A model generated the notes under the pieces. It saw only the letters and a program-made list of their open reading frames with translations, was not told the DNA's origin and ran no database searches. The translations under genes and the position numbers were made by a program. Shown one piece after another: positions 1-8,670 of a stretch of DNA of 64,000 nucleotides. The DNA comes from CAZFLN01 sp964519905 (lineage in GTDB: Bacteria; Patescibacteriota; Microgenomatia; UBA1400; UBA1396). Positions within the stretch are counted from its first letter, which is position 1. Each line of letters opens with the position of its first letter. The DNA lies in assembly GCA_964519905.1 (NCBI GenBank), contig CAZFLN010000001.1:36368-100367 (forward strand), in the 5' to 3' direction.

Positions 1-1713
1 GAGATTCTCAGTGATTTCTCGACTGGTGGTGAAACCAAATCGGAATTCGTAGCGCTCAGTATTTGCAACTGGAGCACAGCTGAAGCTCACCTGGTCGTTC
101 AACTGAATATTTGTTTTGCTGGCATAAATATCAACACAAACCGGTGGGTTTTGTGGAGGTGGAGCACAAGTACACTGGCCATCTTGTTCTGAAGGAGAAC
201 ATTGATTTGATCGACATGTGCCGTCTACACAAGCAAGGTTTGTCCCAGTACAAACTGCTCCACCAGCATTTGGTCCACAAGGTTGTCCACATACAGCTGT
301 AGGAATTGGGGTTGGCGTCGGAGTTGGGTCTGGATTGGTTGGGGTGGTTGGGGTAGTTGGTGTTTCAGAAGTTGGTTGTGCACCGCATGATAAACCTGGC
401 TCGTTGACGCAGAAGCGGTCACTCCAAGATCCGTTGATATAGCCGCGGTAGCAGTTCCAACGAGATTGATCCCCGCTTCCACAGCCGATAAAAGATCTTG
501 AACTGATTGTATTTCCGCTAGCATCTTTACATGAAACATTTCCATTAGTGACAGTGCATTGGTTCTCGTTTAGTTGTGCAATTTGTGCGACACCTGGATT
601 AGAACATGCTGCAGCACAAGAATCCGCAGCACCCAAACTATTAGCAGCAGTGACACAAGCAGTGACACAAGCTGATTGGGAGTTAAAAGTTTGAGCTCCA
701 GCCTCACACTCATCCCAACTACTTTGGTTCGTCTTTTTGAAACAATACGCAACTGTATGCGTGGCTCCACAAGCGTGAGCATGACTTATATTTGTTCCAG
801 TTCCAGACGGATTACAGACTTCGCCTCGGCTTGTTCCGTCATTGAGACATCGAGTGACTTGACCAGGTTGACACTTTTTCTCCTGGCCATTACTCATGAT
901 TGAACCAACTGGAGAACAGATTGCTCTTACACAGTAATTTGCTGCTTCTGCTGGAGCAAGAGACTGATTACTTGGGAGACATGCTTGCTGAAGTCCAGAA
1001 GCACATCCACATTGCACAACAAGTGGACAGCCACCAGAAGAAACATTTGTGTCCAAAACAACACCTGTCACGGTTGTATTTGTGTTTGGATCCACCGCTG
1101 TTGGGATGTTGGCACGGATATCACGACCACAAGTTACAGATCCGTCATTTTTGTACTGTTTTGGGAAACAAGCATAGTTTTGTAATCCTGCACCATCTGG
1201 TGTTGACATAAATGGTTTCCCGACACAACCAGTTGAGCTTCCTGCTGCGCATACTCCAGAGCTCACCGGTGAGTTAGTTTGACCACCTGAGTTAGATCCG
1301 CCTCCAGTGCTTGGTTGACCAACACTACTTTTTCGATTTTTACAAACGTCTTCTGCCCACTTTGAACAAGATTGGTATGCTCCCATAGCTGGGCAAGCGT
1401 CCGTTTGTGTGTAGCCATCATTACAAGTTACAGAACAATTTTTAGCACCACTACATGTTGGCATTGGAGTGGCTCCTGCTCCAGCACCGTAACAGCCAGC
1501 ATGTCCAGGACATCCGCCATTAAAACAGGCATGCCAGCCAGCTCCCCATTCGTCATCGTTTGTACAAGTCCAGCCGTTATATCCACAACAGTTGTTGGCA
1601 GACACAGAATTCACTTGACCTGATCCGAAAAAGAGACTCAATGCAAATATGAAAGCTGCACCTATCTGAAAAAATTTGGAAAGTGCTTTAGATTTCGTGC
1701 CAAAAAACAACAT
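1..1713 (-). CDS. Cys-rich secreted protein, 3' end beyond left edge
   Basis: An uninterrupted frame of 571 codons runs from ATG at 1713 off the left edge, so the C-terminus is missing. The first 39 residues form a signal peptide (basic start, long hydrophobic stretch, cleavage predicted after Val-Ser-Ala at 37-39). The mature part is very rich in cysteine, often as Cys-Gly or Cys-Cys pairs, with Gly, Asn and Thr, and includes a Pro-Thr linker of repeated PTT/PTP units at about 430-455. The last visible part, from about residue 530, looks like the start of an Ig/PKD-type beta domain. No catalytic motif was recognised. It is probably an exported, disulfide-bonded surface protein. A -35/-10 pair (TTGCTC, 17 bp, TACACT) ends eight bases before the ATG. 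It lies just downstream of the copper operon but has its own promoter. Confidence 0.85.
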   Translation of the reverse strand, partial: MLFFGTKSKALSKFFQIGAAFIFALSLFFGSGQVNSVSANNCCGYNGWTCTNDDEWGAGWHACFNGGCPGHAGCYGAGAGATPMPTCSGAKNCSVTCNDGYTQTDACPAMGAYQSCSKWAEDVCKNRKSSVGQPSTGGGSNSGGQTNSPVSSGVCAAGSSTGCVGKPFMSTPDGAGLQNYACFPKQYKNDGSVTCGRDIRANIPTAVDPNTNTTVTGVVLDTNVSSGGCPLVVQCGCASGLQQACLPSNQSLAPAEAANYCVRAICSPVGSIMSNGQEKKCQPGQVTRCLNDGTSRGEVCNPSGTGTNISHAHACGATHTVAYCFKKTNQSSWDECEAGAQTFNSQSACVTACVTAANSLGAADSCAAACSNPGVAQIAQLNENQCTVTNGNVSCKDASGNTISSRSFIGCGSGDQSRWNCYRGYINGSWSDRFCVNEPGLSCGAQPTSETPTTPTTPTNPDPTPTPTPIPTAVCGQPCGPNAGGAVCTGTNLACVDGTCRSNQCSPSEQDGQCTCAPPPQNPPVCVDIYASKTNIQLNDQVSFSCAPVANTERYEFRFGFTTSREITENL

Positions 1714-1750
1714 ACTTACTCAGTGTAGAGGGAAATTTTGCAGTGAGCAA
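1711..1750 (-). promoter_or_regulatory. Promoter of the Cys-rich protein gene
   Basis: On the minus strand TTGCTC (1750-1745) is followed after 17 bp by TACACT (1727-1722), and ATG begins eight bases later. No Shine-Dalgarno sequence fits, so the predicted transcript starts within a few bases of the start codon. Confidence 0.55.
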
Positions 1751-1761
1751 GTACACGTTTT

Positions 1762-2007
1762 TTAAGTTTCTTCGACCGAATACCGAAATTCATTGAGCAT
1801 TTTATTGATTGCTTTGAGAGGAAGTGATTGATTCTTTTTGAGGGTGATCTCAACCATATTTTTTTTATAACTTGTATGAGCAGCCTCTATTTCTGGAAGC
1901 GACTCGAGCGTGTCATCAATCCTCAAGGCACAGCTGGCGCAGTGCATGCCAGAAATTTTGAGTGAAATGTTGTTTTGAATTTTCTTTTTTTTCAGGAGTC
2001 CAAACAT
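1762..2007 (-). CDS. CopZ-like heavy-metal-associated (HMA) protein
   Basis: This 81-residue protein is a single ferredoxin-like HMA domain with the metal-binding Gly-Met-His-Cys-Ala-Ser-Cys motif at about 20-26. HMA proteins of this size are cytoplasmic copper chaperones that deliver Cu(I) to CopA-type ATPases. The basic N-terminus (Leu-Leu followed by four Lys) is unusual. It is the last gene of the copper operon. Its ATG shares one base with the TAA stop of the upstream permease gene (TAATG) and is preceded by GAAAGGA, so it is probably translationally coupled. Copper specificity is inferred from CopA in the same operon. Confidence 0.85.
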   Translation of the reverse strand: MFGLLKKKKIQNNISLKISGMHCASCALRIDDTLESLPEIEAAHTSYKKNMVEITLKKNQSLPLKAINKMLNEFRYSVEET

Positions 2008-3080
2008 TATTTCCTTTCAGGTTTTACTTCGAGCATGCCAGTGTACATTCCCATCGAGCAGGCGAATGGGAATCTCCCTGTTTTTTGTGGTGTAAAGGTA
2101 AATGTCCGGGAATCGGTAGCTTTGAGGTTGGCGGTGATTCCAAATTCCTTGAATACGAATGCCAAGGCGCACGAGTACGTATCTTGACTTTGGATGGTGA
2201 GTTCGACCGGATGTCCAACCACCACAGCGAGCCGTCGAGGTTCATAGCCAGCGTTCGTGACCTGGAGAGTGATTTTTTGCACACCGTTTGTGAGCATTGG
2301 TTTCATATCTGTTTCGCCAGTACTTTCTTTTCTGGTACGCGCTGACTCAAGTATGGCATTCACCGACATTGGTGAGTTGATGACCACTAGCACCCCATTA
2401 ATACTGCTTAAAGCCAAGAACCCAAGCGTAATAGCTGCAAAAACTCGGAACAGTGACTCCCATTTTTGAGTCAACTGTGTCGTTACGGCACCTAAAACAG
2501 CAAATACTGGCATGGTCCCGAGCACAAATGTTCCAAGAATGCTTGCCCCCGCTCCTCCACTTCCGCTCGTAATAGCGAGGACCTCCATGGATTGTGTCAC
2601 GCCGCAGGGAATAAAAATCGTGAGTGCTCCCAGCACCGCTGGTCCGAAAAGCGATGTGTTGTGCTGGGTATTACGAACCATTTTTCGGATCCAGGGAGGT
2701 GGTTCAAAGCTGAGGACTCGGAGTGCTGGATGAGCATCAAGCAAATTGAGTGCCGTTGCCATGAGGAAAAATGCGGTAAAGATTTGGAAAGTAATTCGCA
2801 CTTCGAGGCTCATTTCCACAGAAGCTCCAAGCCACCCGAGTAAAAATCCAAAGAGAATGTGAACGAAGAGTTTAGCGAATAAAAAAGCTCCAACCGGCGC
2901 CAGGAGTAACTGGACTTTTTTTGTGAGTGAAATCGTTTGCTTCTCAGTGGGTTGTGGCTCTTGACCTTGCTGGAGTTTCGAGCGATTGGCGATCATGCTG
3001 GCCAAAAGTCCTCCTTGCATCGCCAAGCAAGAGATTCCTCCAGTAGTCAGTCCGGTGAGAAAAATAAACCCTAAGCTCAT
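2007..3080 (-). CDS. TauE/SafE-like membrane protein fused to C-terminal cupredoxin domain
   Basis: This 357-residue protein has about six membrane segments in the first 245 residues, beginning with the Gly-Gly-Ile-Ser-Cys-Leu-Ala signature of the DsbD/UreH-like branch of TauE/SafE permeases. A C-terminal cupredoxin-like domain follows at about 270-353, with the likely copper ligands Cys-Ser-Met-Gly-Met near its end. Similar fusions sit beside copper ATPases in other bacteria and are thought to move or bind copper at the outer face of the membrane. The start overlaps the copA stop by four bases (ATGA), which supports coupling. Transport of copper is an inference from the neighbours. Confidence 0.8.
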   Translation of the reverse strand: MSLGFIFLTGLTTGGISCLAMQGGLLASMIANRSKLQQGQEPQPTEKQTISLTKKVQLLLAPVGAFLFAKLFVHILFGFLLGWLGASVEMSLEVRITFQIFTAFFLMATALNLLDAHPALRVLSFEPPPWIRKMVRNTQHNTSLFGPAVLGALTIFIPCGVTQSMEVLAITSGSGGAGASILGTFVLGTMPVFAVLGAVTTQLTQKWESLFRVFAAITLGFLALSSINGVLVVINSPMSVNAILESARTRKESTGETDMKPMLTNGVQKITLQVTNAGYEPRRLAVVVGHPVELTIQSQDTYSCALAFVFKEFGITANLKATDSRTFTFTPQKTGRFPFACSMGMYTGMLEVKPERK

Positions 3081-5506
3081 GCTCTTTCCATTTTCAATGA
3101 AACTTGTTTTGCAACTGAGAATCGCTTGAGTCTGAGGGCATTGAGCACAACAGAGACACTTGAGAATGCCATTGCTCCTCCTGCCACAGCAGGATTTAAC
3201 AAAATTCCAAATACCGGATACAGGAGTCCAGCCGCCACCGGAATACTCGCGACATTGTAAAAGAAGGCCCAGAAGAGGTTCTGGTGAACAGTGCGCATGG
3301 TTGCTCGTGCAAGTTGGAGGGCTGTTGGTAATGTGGCGATATTTCCACTCAGGAGAGTTAAGTCAGCGGACTCAATGGCGGTATCGCTCCCCGTACTGAG
3401 GGCGATTCCCACATCAGCTGCTGCCAGGGCTGGGGCGTCGTTTACGCCATCACCAACCATTGCAACGACCTTGCCTTGAGACTGCAATCGTTGAATTTCA
3501 TGAAGTTTTTGATCTGGGAGCACTTCAGCCACCACCTGAGAAATTCCCAGTTGTTGAGCTATATGTTGGGCGGTGTGTTTCGTGTCACCCGTGAGCAGAG
3601 TGACTCCAATCTGTTGACTTGTAAGAGCCGCAATTACGCTGCGAGCCTGTGGCTTGAGCGTATCAGCCAGAAAAGCGATAGCGAGGAGTTTTTTCCCTTC
3701 CAACAGCACAACTGGGGTATTTCCTTGAGCTAAGAGTTCTTCCATATTGGGAACAAGCTGTTTGATGTCTTTTTGCGAAGTGAGTGACATTTTGCCAGCA
3801 GAATAGGTCTTATGTCCCAGATTTCCCCGGATTCCTTTCCCAGGAGTTTCTGTGAAATCCTCAACTTTTCGCAAGGATATGTTTTGTAACTTGGCTGCTT
3901 GCACAATCGCTTGAGCAAGTGGATGCTCTGAGGCCGTTTCAAGAGAAGCTAAAATTTGCAAAGCTTTTTCTTGAGAAAAATCTGGTGAAGTCACCAGGTC
4001 TGTCAATTCTGGTTTTCCAAGAGTCAAGGTGCCTGTTTTGTCGAGCAAAATATGATTTACTTTGCTGAGTGCTTGCATGCTTTCAGCGTTTTTTACGAGA
4101 ATACCAAGTTGGGCGGCTTTCCCTACTCCCACAATCATGGCAGTTGGCGTGGCGAGCCCCAGTGCGCAAGGACAAGCAATGACTAAGATTCCTACCACGC
4201 TTGTGAGAGCGAGTGGCAGGACTTCATTGAATGGCAAAAATTGTGAGCCAATCACGAGCCAAGCAATCGCCACCACTACTGAAAAGATGAGTACTGCTGG
4301 CACGAAAATTGCCGAGATACGATCTGTGAGTTGTTCAATTGGTGCCTTGGAGTTTTGTGCTTGTTCGACAAGCCGAATAATTCTGGCGAGGACCGTTTCT
4401 TGACCGATTTTCGTGGCTTGAATATGCAACACACCGTGCGTGTTGAGTGTTCCTCCGGTAACGCAGTCGCCCACAGTTTTATCTACGGGAAGCGCTTCTC
4501 CGGTTAAAAATGACTCATTCAGTGCGGAAGAACCAGACAAGATAACCCCATCTACAGGGACACTTTGTCCGGATTTCACGATGATTGTGTCACCAACCAT
4601 TACTTGCGAAATTGTGAGGATTTGTTCTTTTCCATCGCGTAAAACGGTGGCCGTTTTTGCCTGGAGCGTGAGGAGCGCTTCTACTGCCTCTCCTGTTTTA
4701 AGCTTGGAGCGCATTTCGAGAAACTTCCCAAGAGTGATCAGTCCAATGACGACGATGGTGACGTCAAAGAATGTTTGACTGGTGTCTAGATAGGCTGAGA
4801 GCGGATTCTTGAGGGCGCTGAGTAGAAAGCTGTATGCAAAAGCTACCGAAGTCCCAATTCCTACTAATGTGTCCATGTCTGCGACTCGGTAGCGTGCAAA
4901 ACGAATGATGGCCTGGAGATACGGCTGTCCCACAACAAACATGGTGTACGTTGCCAGCACCAACATAAGATGGTGAAAAAAAGTCATGGTATTGGCAGAA
5001 AGCATGGGAAGAATTCCCCACTCCCCAGCTCCCAGATCCCAAGCCATCATACAGATACTGATTACGACCATAGGCAGAACCACCAGTGTTTGCTGTCGAA
5101 GGTGAGCAAGTTCTTTGAGTTTGCGCTCTTTTTGTTTTGGGTCAGCAGAAGCACTCACTCCATGGTCATGTAGAGGCGCGTTTTGGTGGTCCAAATGATC
5201 ATGATGATCTCTGTGATTTTCGGTGTGGGGCTGAGATGTCTGATGAGAAGAATGAGTGGAATCATTAAAATTGCCCTGCGGAACTTCCAGGCTGTATCCA
5301 AATTTTTCAAGCGCTTGATTCATTTTTTCTGGACTTATGCTCTCAGGATCATAACTGACTCGTGTTTGTTCTGTTCCGACATGGACTTCGCACTCCTCTA
5401 CCCCAGGCAGTGATTTGAGTGTTTTGGTGATGGTGTGGGCACAGCTGGCGCAGTGCATACCAACAACCGGAAAGTTTCGTGTTGTGGTTTGAGGAGCGTG
5501 TTTCAT
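3077..5506 (-). CDS. copA: Copper-exporting P1B-type ATPase
   Basis: This 809-residue P1B-1 ATPase would export Cu(I) at the cost of ATP. It has an N-terminal HMA domain with Cys19-x-x-Cys22, a His- and Asp-rich linker at about 80-125 (a probable extra metal-binding segment), the actuator motif Thr-Gly-Glu at about 335-337, the membrane metal site Cys-Pro-Cys at about 445-447, the phosphorylation motif Asp-Lys-Thr-Gly-Thr at about 489-493, the P1B Ser-Glu-His-Pro motif, and Gly-Asp-Gly-Val-Asn-Asp. A longer frame is open upstream, but ATG at 5506 is chosen because it overlaps the arsR stop as ATGA and places the HMA domain at the usual distance. It is the central gene of the copper operon. 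Confidence 0.95.
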   Translation of the reverse strand: MKHAPQTTTRNFPVVGMHCASCAHTITKTLKSLPGVEECEVHVGTEQTRVSYDPESISPEKMNQALEKFGYSLEVPQGNFNDSTHSSHQTSQPHTENHRDHHDHLDHQNAPLHDHGVSASADPKQKERKLKELAHLRQQTLVVLPMVVISICMMAWDLGAGEWGILPMLSANTMTFFHHLMLVLATYTMFVVGQPYLQAIIRFARYRVADMDTLVGIGTSVAFAYSFLLSALKNPLSAYLDTSQTFFDVTIVVIGLITLGKFLEMRSKLKTGEAVEALLTLQAKTATVLRDGKEQILTISQVMVGDTIIVKSGQSVPVDGVILSGSSALNESFLTGEALPVDKTVGDCVTGGTLNTHGVLHIQATKIGQETVLARIIRLVEQAQNSKAPIEQLTDRISAIFVPAVLIFSVVVAIAWLVIGSQFLPFNEVLPLALTSVVGILVIACPCALGLATPTAMIVGVGKAAQLGILVKNAESMQALSKVNHILLDKTGTLTLGKPELTDLVTSPDFSQEKALQILASLETASEHPLAQAIVQAAKLQNISLRKVEDFTETPGKGIRGNLGHKTYSAGKMSLTSQKDIKQLVPNMEELLAQGNTPVVLLEGKKLLAIAFLADTLKPQARSVIAALTSQQIGVTLLTGDTKHTAQHIAQQLGISQVVAEVLPDQKLHEIQRLQSQGKVVAMVGDGVNDAPALAAADVGIALSTGSDTAIESADLTLLSGNIATLPTALQLARATMRTVHQNLFWAFFYNVASIPVAAGLLYPVFGILLNPAVAGGAMAFSSVSVVLNALRLKRFSVAKQVSLKMERA

Positions 5507-5982
5507 AGAAATTTTTCCGGATTTTTTTTGAAGGCGTGTAAGCATCCACTGGCGCAGAAGTAGAAATCTTTTCCGTCATGGTCAGTGTGGAATCCCGCTG
5601 TTTTGGGAGAGACGCGCATTCCACAGACTGGATCGTGTTGTAAAGGAAGCAAGTCTTTCAGAGTAAACTGGAGGGCTGCGGTGAGGTCAGAGTTTTGGTG
5701 TTGGTCTATTAATACGTCTCTCAAAAGGAAGCAGGCTTCCAGAATATTTGGATGTGCGAGCGAATAAAAAATCTGCTTTCCTTCTTTTTGCGTACGTACC
5801 ACGCCAGCATCCCGCAAGATCATGAGGTGCTGACTAATATTTGCCTGAGGCAAGTCCAACATGGTGTGAATATCTGTAACGGGAAGCTCTTGTTCTTGCA
5901 GCAGATGGATAATCTCGAGTCTTCTTGGATGGGCGAGAGCTTTGAGCATTTCTGCATGCAATGCGAATATTTCTGAGTACAT
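5503..5982 (-). CDS. ArsR/SmtB-family repressor with fused C-terminal YHS metal-binding domain
   Basis: The 159-residue protein has an ArsR winged helix at 1-95 (recognition helix around Pro-Gln-Ala-Asn-Ile-Ser-Gln-His at 45-52) and a YHS domain at about 116-159 with Cys120-Gly-Met, Cys143 and Cys147. YHS domains usually occur on copper ATPases or as small metal-binding proteins, so this fusion probably senses Cu(I) through the YHS cysteines. No typical alpha-3 Cys pair of ArsR arsenic sensors is seen. It is first in the operon and overlaps copA by four bases. Its start codon lies inside a palindrome that also covers the -10 box, which predicts autorepression. Confidence 0.85.
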   Translation of the reverse strand: MYSEIFALHAEMLKALAHPRRLEIIHLLQEQELPVTDIHTMLDLPQANISQHLMILRDAGVVRTQKEGKQIFYSLAHPNILEACFLLRDVLIDQHQNSDLTAALQFTLKDLLPLQHDPVCGMRVSPKTAGFHTDHDGKDFYFCASGCLHAFKKNPEKFL

Positions 5983-6017
5983 ATTCGAATATTAGAATAT
6001 GTTTGAGTGGGAGTCAA
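5980..6017 (-). promoter_or_regulatory. Copper operon promoter with overlapping palindromic operator
   Basis: On the minus strand TTGACT (6017-6012), a 17 bp spacer and TAATAT (5994-5989) end exactly six bases before the arsR ATG (5982). The sequence 5980-6001 contains inverted arms CATATTC and GAATATG around an 8-base centre, with the palindrome ATATTCGAATAT inside. The dyad therefore covers the -10 box, the predicted +1 and the start codon. ArsR proteins bind AT-rich dyads of this kind. No Shine-Dalgarno sequence is present. Confidence 0.75.
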
Positions 6018-6019
6018 GT

Positions 6020-6143
6020 GGAAGGTCAAACCCTTAGGCCTATAACTACCTCAAGGCGAGTCACGAAGTTTTATAAAAAATTACTGGTTTTTCAGAGATT
6101 TTAGTCTGGAAGGATGACTATAGGCCTAAGGGTTTGACCTTCC
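6020..6143. repeat. 25-bp perfect inverted repeat at the zwf 3' end
   Basis: Positions 6020-6044 are the exact reverse complement of 6119-6143, with 74 bp between. The right arm encodes the last seven codons and stop of zwf. The left arm lies three bases upstream of the arsR -35 box. Neither arm has a T-run directly beside it. It could form a very stable mRNA-end hairpin, or be a scar of a small inverted duplication. Confidence 0.9.
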
Positions 6144-7482
6144 TCTCAGCCACCACCTCTCTCACGTCACTCCCCTGCTCATAGAGCATCAAGTCAGAAG
6201 TCTCTCGGCTCCAGAATTTTTGGATTGGGTCGAGAATCCGCCATGTCTCCAAAACTTCTTGGCTCGTGGTAAACAGTGTGTGGTCAGATCCTAATCCGCT
6301 AAATAACACTTGTTCATACGCCTCTGGGAAAAGCGCGTAATGATCTTTAAATGAAAACTGGAGTGCATGCGGACTCACTGTGTGTTGGTAGCCTGGTCGT
6401 TTGGCCCACATAAAGAGCTCAATGCCCTCATTTGGTTGGAGACGCAGCACTAACTCATTGCCTTCGTACCCTTCTTCTTTGCGGTAGAGAATACGGATTT
6501 CGGTGAACTTTTCTTTGAGAGCTTTTCCGGTTGTAAGTCGAATCGGCACCCCTTTCCAGCGCGGATCAGTTGATTCCAGTTCCAAAGAAACAAATGTTTC
6601 TACCGTACTGCCAGGGTTTCCAACTTGCTCAGCATAGCCACGATACTGGCCGCGTTGCACCACAGACTCTACTGTCTTTTTTTCTGGCAGTCGTAAATGT
6701 TGTAGCGCTTCGAGACGTCGACTGGGAATATCTTGCAGTCGATCAGCCTTGGGTGGGTTCATAAGCGTGAGAGCAGCCAATTGGAGCAAATGACTTTGCA
6801 CCAAGTCTCGTAACGCCCCAGTTTGTTCATAAAACGCAGATCGGCCTTGGATGTCGATTTGCTCGCTGGCGATGATTTCAATTTGTTCAATGTGTTGCGT
6901 GTTCCAAGTGCGTTTAAAGAGTGAGTTTTGCTCACGGAAGACAACAATGTTTTGGGCTGTTTCTTTGGCTAAGTAGTGATCGATTCGATAGACTTGGTTC
7001 GGTTCAAAATGTGTATCGATATCTTGCACCAGCTCTTGGGCGCTGATGAGATCGACACCAAATGGCTTTTCCAGCAGGAGCTTTGTTTTTGGGTGCGCGG
7101 CTAATCCGCTCTTTCCCAGTCGTTCGATAATCGGTTGAGCCACGGTTGGCGGAACCGATAAATAAAACAATCGTTGAGCTGGTTGGCCAAGTTCTGTTTC
7201 AATTTCTGCGAGTCTGGTGCTTAAGAGGTCATAGTCGTTTAGATTGGTGACATCCATGCTGACGAGTTCGCTGTGTTTGGTTAAGTATTCGAGTGATGGG
7301 GTTGACTGCAAAAGTTCGTCCAGTGAAGTATTTTTTTGCCGGGTGATTCCGACGAGTCGAAATGTGTCAGTCAAAGCTCCCGTTTTGGCGATTTGTTCAA
7401 TGGCTGGTAAGAGCTTTCGTTTGGCAAGGTCCCCGGTGATTCCGACGATGACCAAAATGGTTGGCGGGAGGTGTGGAGTCAT
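6118..7482 (-). CDS. zwf: Glucose-6-phosphate 1-dehydrogenase
   Basis: This enzyme oxidises glucose 6-phosphate with NAD(P)+ to 6-phosphogluconolactone, the entry to the pentose phosphate pathway. The 454-residue chain begins with the Rossmann motif Gly-Ile-Thr-Gly-Asp-Leu-Ala-Lys-Arg and carries the active-site signature Arg-Ile-Asp-His-Tyr-Leu-Ala-Lys-Glu. The frame is open further upstream, but ATG at 7482 places the nucleotide-binding motif at its usual position and has TATACT exactly six bases before it, so the mRNA is probably leaderless. It is divergent from murB. Its last codons lie inside a 25-bp inverted repeat. Confidence 0.93.
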   Translation of the reverse strand: MTPHLPPTILVIVGITGDLAKRKLLPAIEQIAKTGALTDTFRLVGITRQKNTSLDELLQSTPSLEYLTKHSELVSMDVTNLNDYDLLSTRLAEIETELGQPAQRLFYLSVPPTVAQPIIERLGKSGLAAHPKTKLLLEKPFGVDLISAQELVQDIDTHFEPNQVYRIDHYLAKETAQNIVVFREQNSLFKRTWNTQHIEQIEIIASEQIDIQGRSAFYEQTGALRDLVQSHLLQLAALTLMNPPKADRLQDIPSRRLEALQHLRLPEKKTVESVVQRGQYRGYAEQVGNPGSTVETFVSLELESTDPRWKGVPIRLTTGKALKEKFTEIRILYRKEEGYEGNELVLRLQPNEGIELFMWAKRPGYQHTVSPHALQFSFKDHYALFPEAYEQVLFSGLGSDHTLFTTSQEVLETWRILDPIQKFWSRETSDLMLYEQGSDVREVVAERKVKPLGL

Positions 7483-7543
7483 AGCGGCAGTATAGCGCAG
7501 TCTCTCCCCAGATTGGTGTTTGTGTGTCACAATACTTCGTAAT

Positions 7544-8563
7544 ATGTCTTCACTCGTGCAGTCTAACGTTTCTCTCAAGTCATACAATACCTTTGGTGTG
7601 GATGTCTCTGCGCGGTTTTTTGCCTCTGTGGCCACTGTTGAAGATCTCAGAGCTATTTTGACAGCACATCCAAATGAAAACGTGTGGTATCTCGGCGGGG
7701 GAAGCAATGTGCTTCTGACGAAAGATGTTGATGCACTTGTGGTGCATATGAACTTGCTGGGAATAGAGATTGTGTCTGAGGACGATGCGAGTGTTCAGTT
7801 GCGAGTGCAGGCAGGTGAAAATTGGCATAATTTTGTTCAGTACTGTTTGCAACACAATTATGGAGGAGTAGAAAATCTGGCTTTGATTCCAGGAACGGTT
7901 GGCGCTGCACCGGTCCAGAATATTGGAGCGTATGGTCGAGAGCTGAAAGATGTTTTTGTGAGTTGTGACGTGCTGGAGCGCGCGAGCGGCGCCGTGCGAA
8001 CCTACTCCAAGCAAGAATGCAATTTTGGATATCGCTCTTCTATTTTTAAGCAAGCAAAATCAGGCGATCTTGCGATTGTAAGCGTGACACTTCAGTTAAC
8101 AAAAGTGGATCATGTTTTGTCTTTAGAGTACGGAGCGATTCGCGATGAGCTCACTAAAATGTCTGTTGTCTCCCCGACGATTCAAGATGTCGCCCAAGCG
8201 GTAATTGCGATTCGTTCGTCAAAACTCCCCGATCCGGCGGTACTTGGAAATAGTGGCAGTTTCTTTAAAAATCCAGTTCTTTCAGCCAGTGAGTTTGAGA
8301 TCTTCTCTGCTCGCTTCCCAGAAGCTCCGTTTTTTTTGCAGGACGACGGTGGCTATAAAGTTCCGGCTGGTTGGTTAGTCGAGCACGCTGGACTCCGAGG
8401 AGCGCGCAGTGGAAATGTGGGAACGTACGAAAAGCAATCACTCGTGATTGTTAATTATGGTGGCGCGACTGGTTACGAGATTTGGCAGTTTGCTCAGAGT
8501 GTGATCAACGCGGTGCAGACCAAATTCGGGATACGCTTGGAACCAGAAGTTCGCGTGATGTAA
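7544..8563 (+). CDS. murB: UDP-N-acetylenolpyruvoylglucosamine reductase
   Basis: MurB uses FAD and NADPH to reduce UDP-GlcNAc-enolpyruvate to UDP-MurNAc in peptidoglycan synthesis. The 339-residue protein has the N-terminal Asn-Thr-Phe-Gly-Val motif, the FAD-binding Leu-Gly-Gly-Gly-Ser-Asn segment, Ile-Pro-Gly-Thr-Val-Gly, the catalytic region Gly-Asn-Ser-Gly-Ser-Phe-Phe-Lys-Asn-Pro, and the C-terminal Leu-Glu-Pro-Glu-Val-Arg. The form with the Tyr-Gly insertion (E. coli type I-like) fits. ATG at 7544 is chosen over one at 7520 because it matches family N-termini. A weak extended -10 (TG-T-CACAAT) lies ten bases upstream and no ribosome binding site is visible. Confidence 0.93.
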   Translation: MSSLVQSNVSLKSYNTFGVDVSARFFASVATVEDLRAILTAHPNENVWYLGGGSNVLLTKDVDALVVHMNLLGIEIVSEDDASVQLRVQAGENWHNFVQYCLQHNYGGVENLALIPGTVGAAPVQNIGAYGRELKDVFVSCDVLERASGAVRTYSKQECNFGYRSSIFKQAKSGDLAIVSVTLQLTKVDHVLSLEYGAIRDELTKMSVVSPTIQDVAQAVIAIRSSKLPDPAVLGNSGSFFKNPVLSASEFEIFSARFPEAPFFLQDDGGYKVPAGWLVEHAGLRGARSGNVGTYEKQSLVIVNYGGATGYEIWQFAQSVINAVQTKFGIRLEPEVRVM

Positions 8564-8670
8564 TTTTATAGGTCTTTTGTGATATAATCCCGGAGTTAAA
8601 ATACCTTGGGGATACTGCATTCTTTTTGCGTATTTTGACGATCTTGTACATTGGGTTCTGGGAGCGAGAA

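Noticed and set aside
225..545. 106-residue minus-strand ORF inside the left-edge gene
   Set aside because: It is an out-of-frame shadow of the Cys-rich protein, which has an unbroken 571-codon frame with a signal peptide.
7580..8053. 157-residue minus-strand ORF opposite murB
   Set aside because: murB is a clear full-length match; the antisense frame has no motif.
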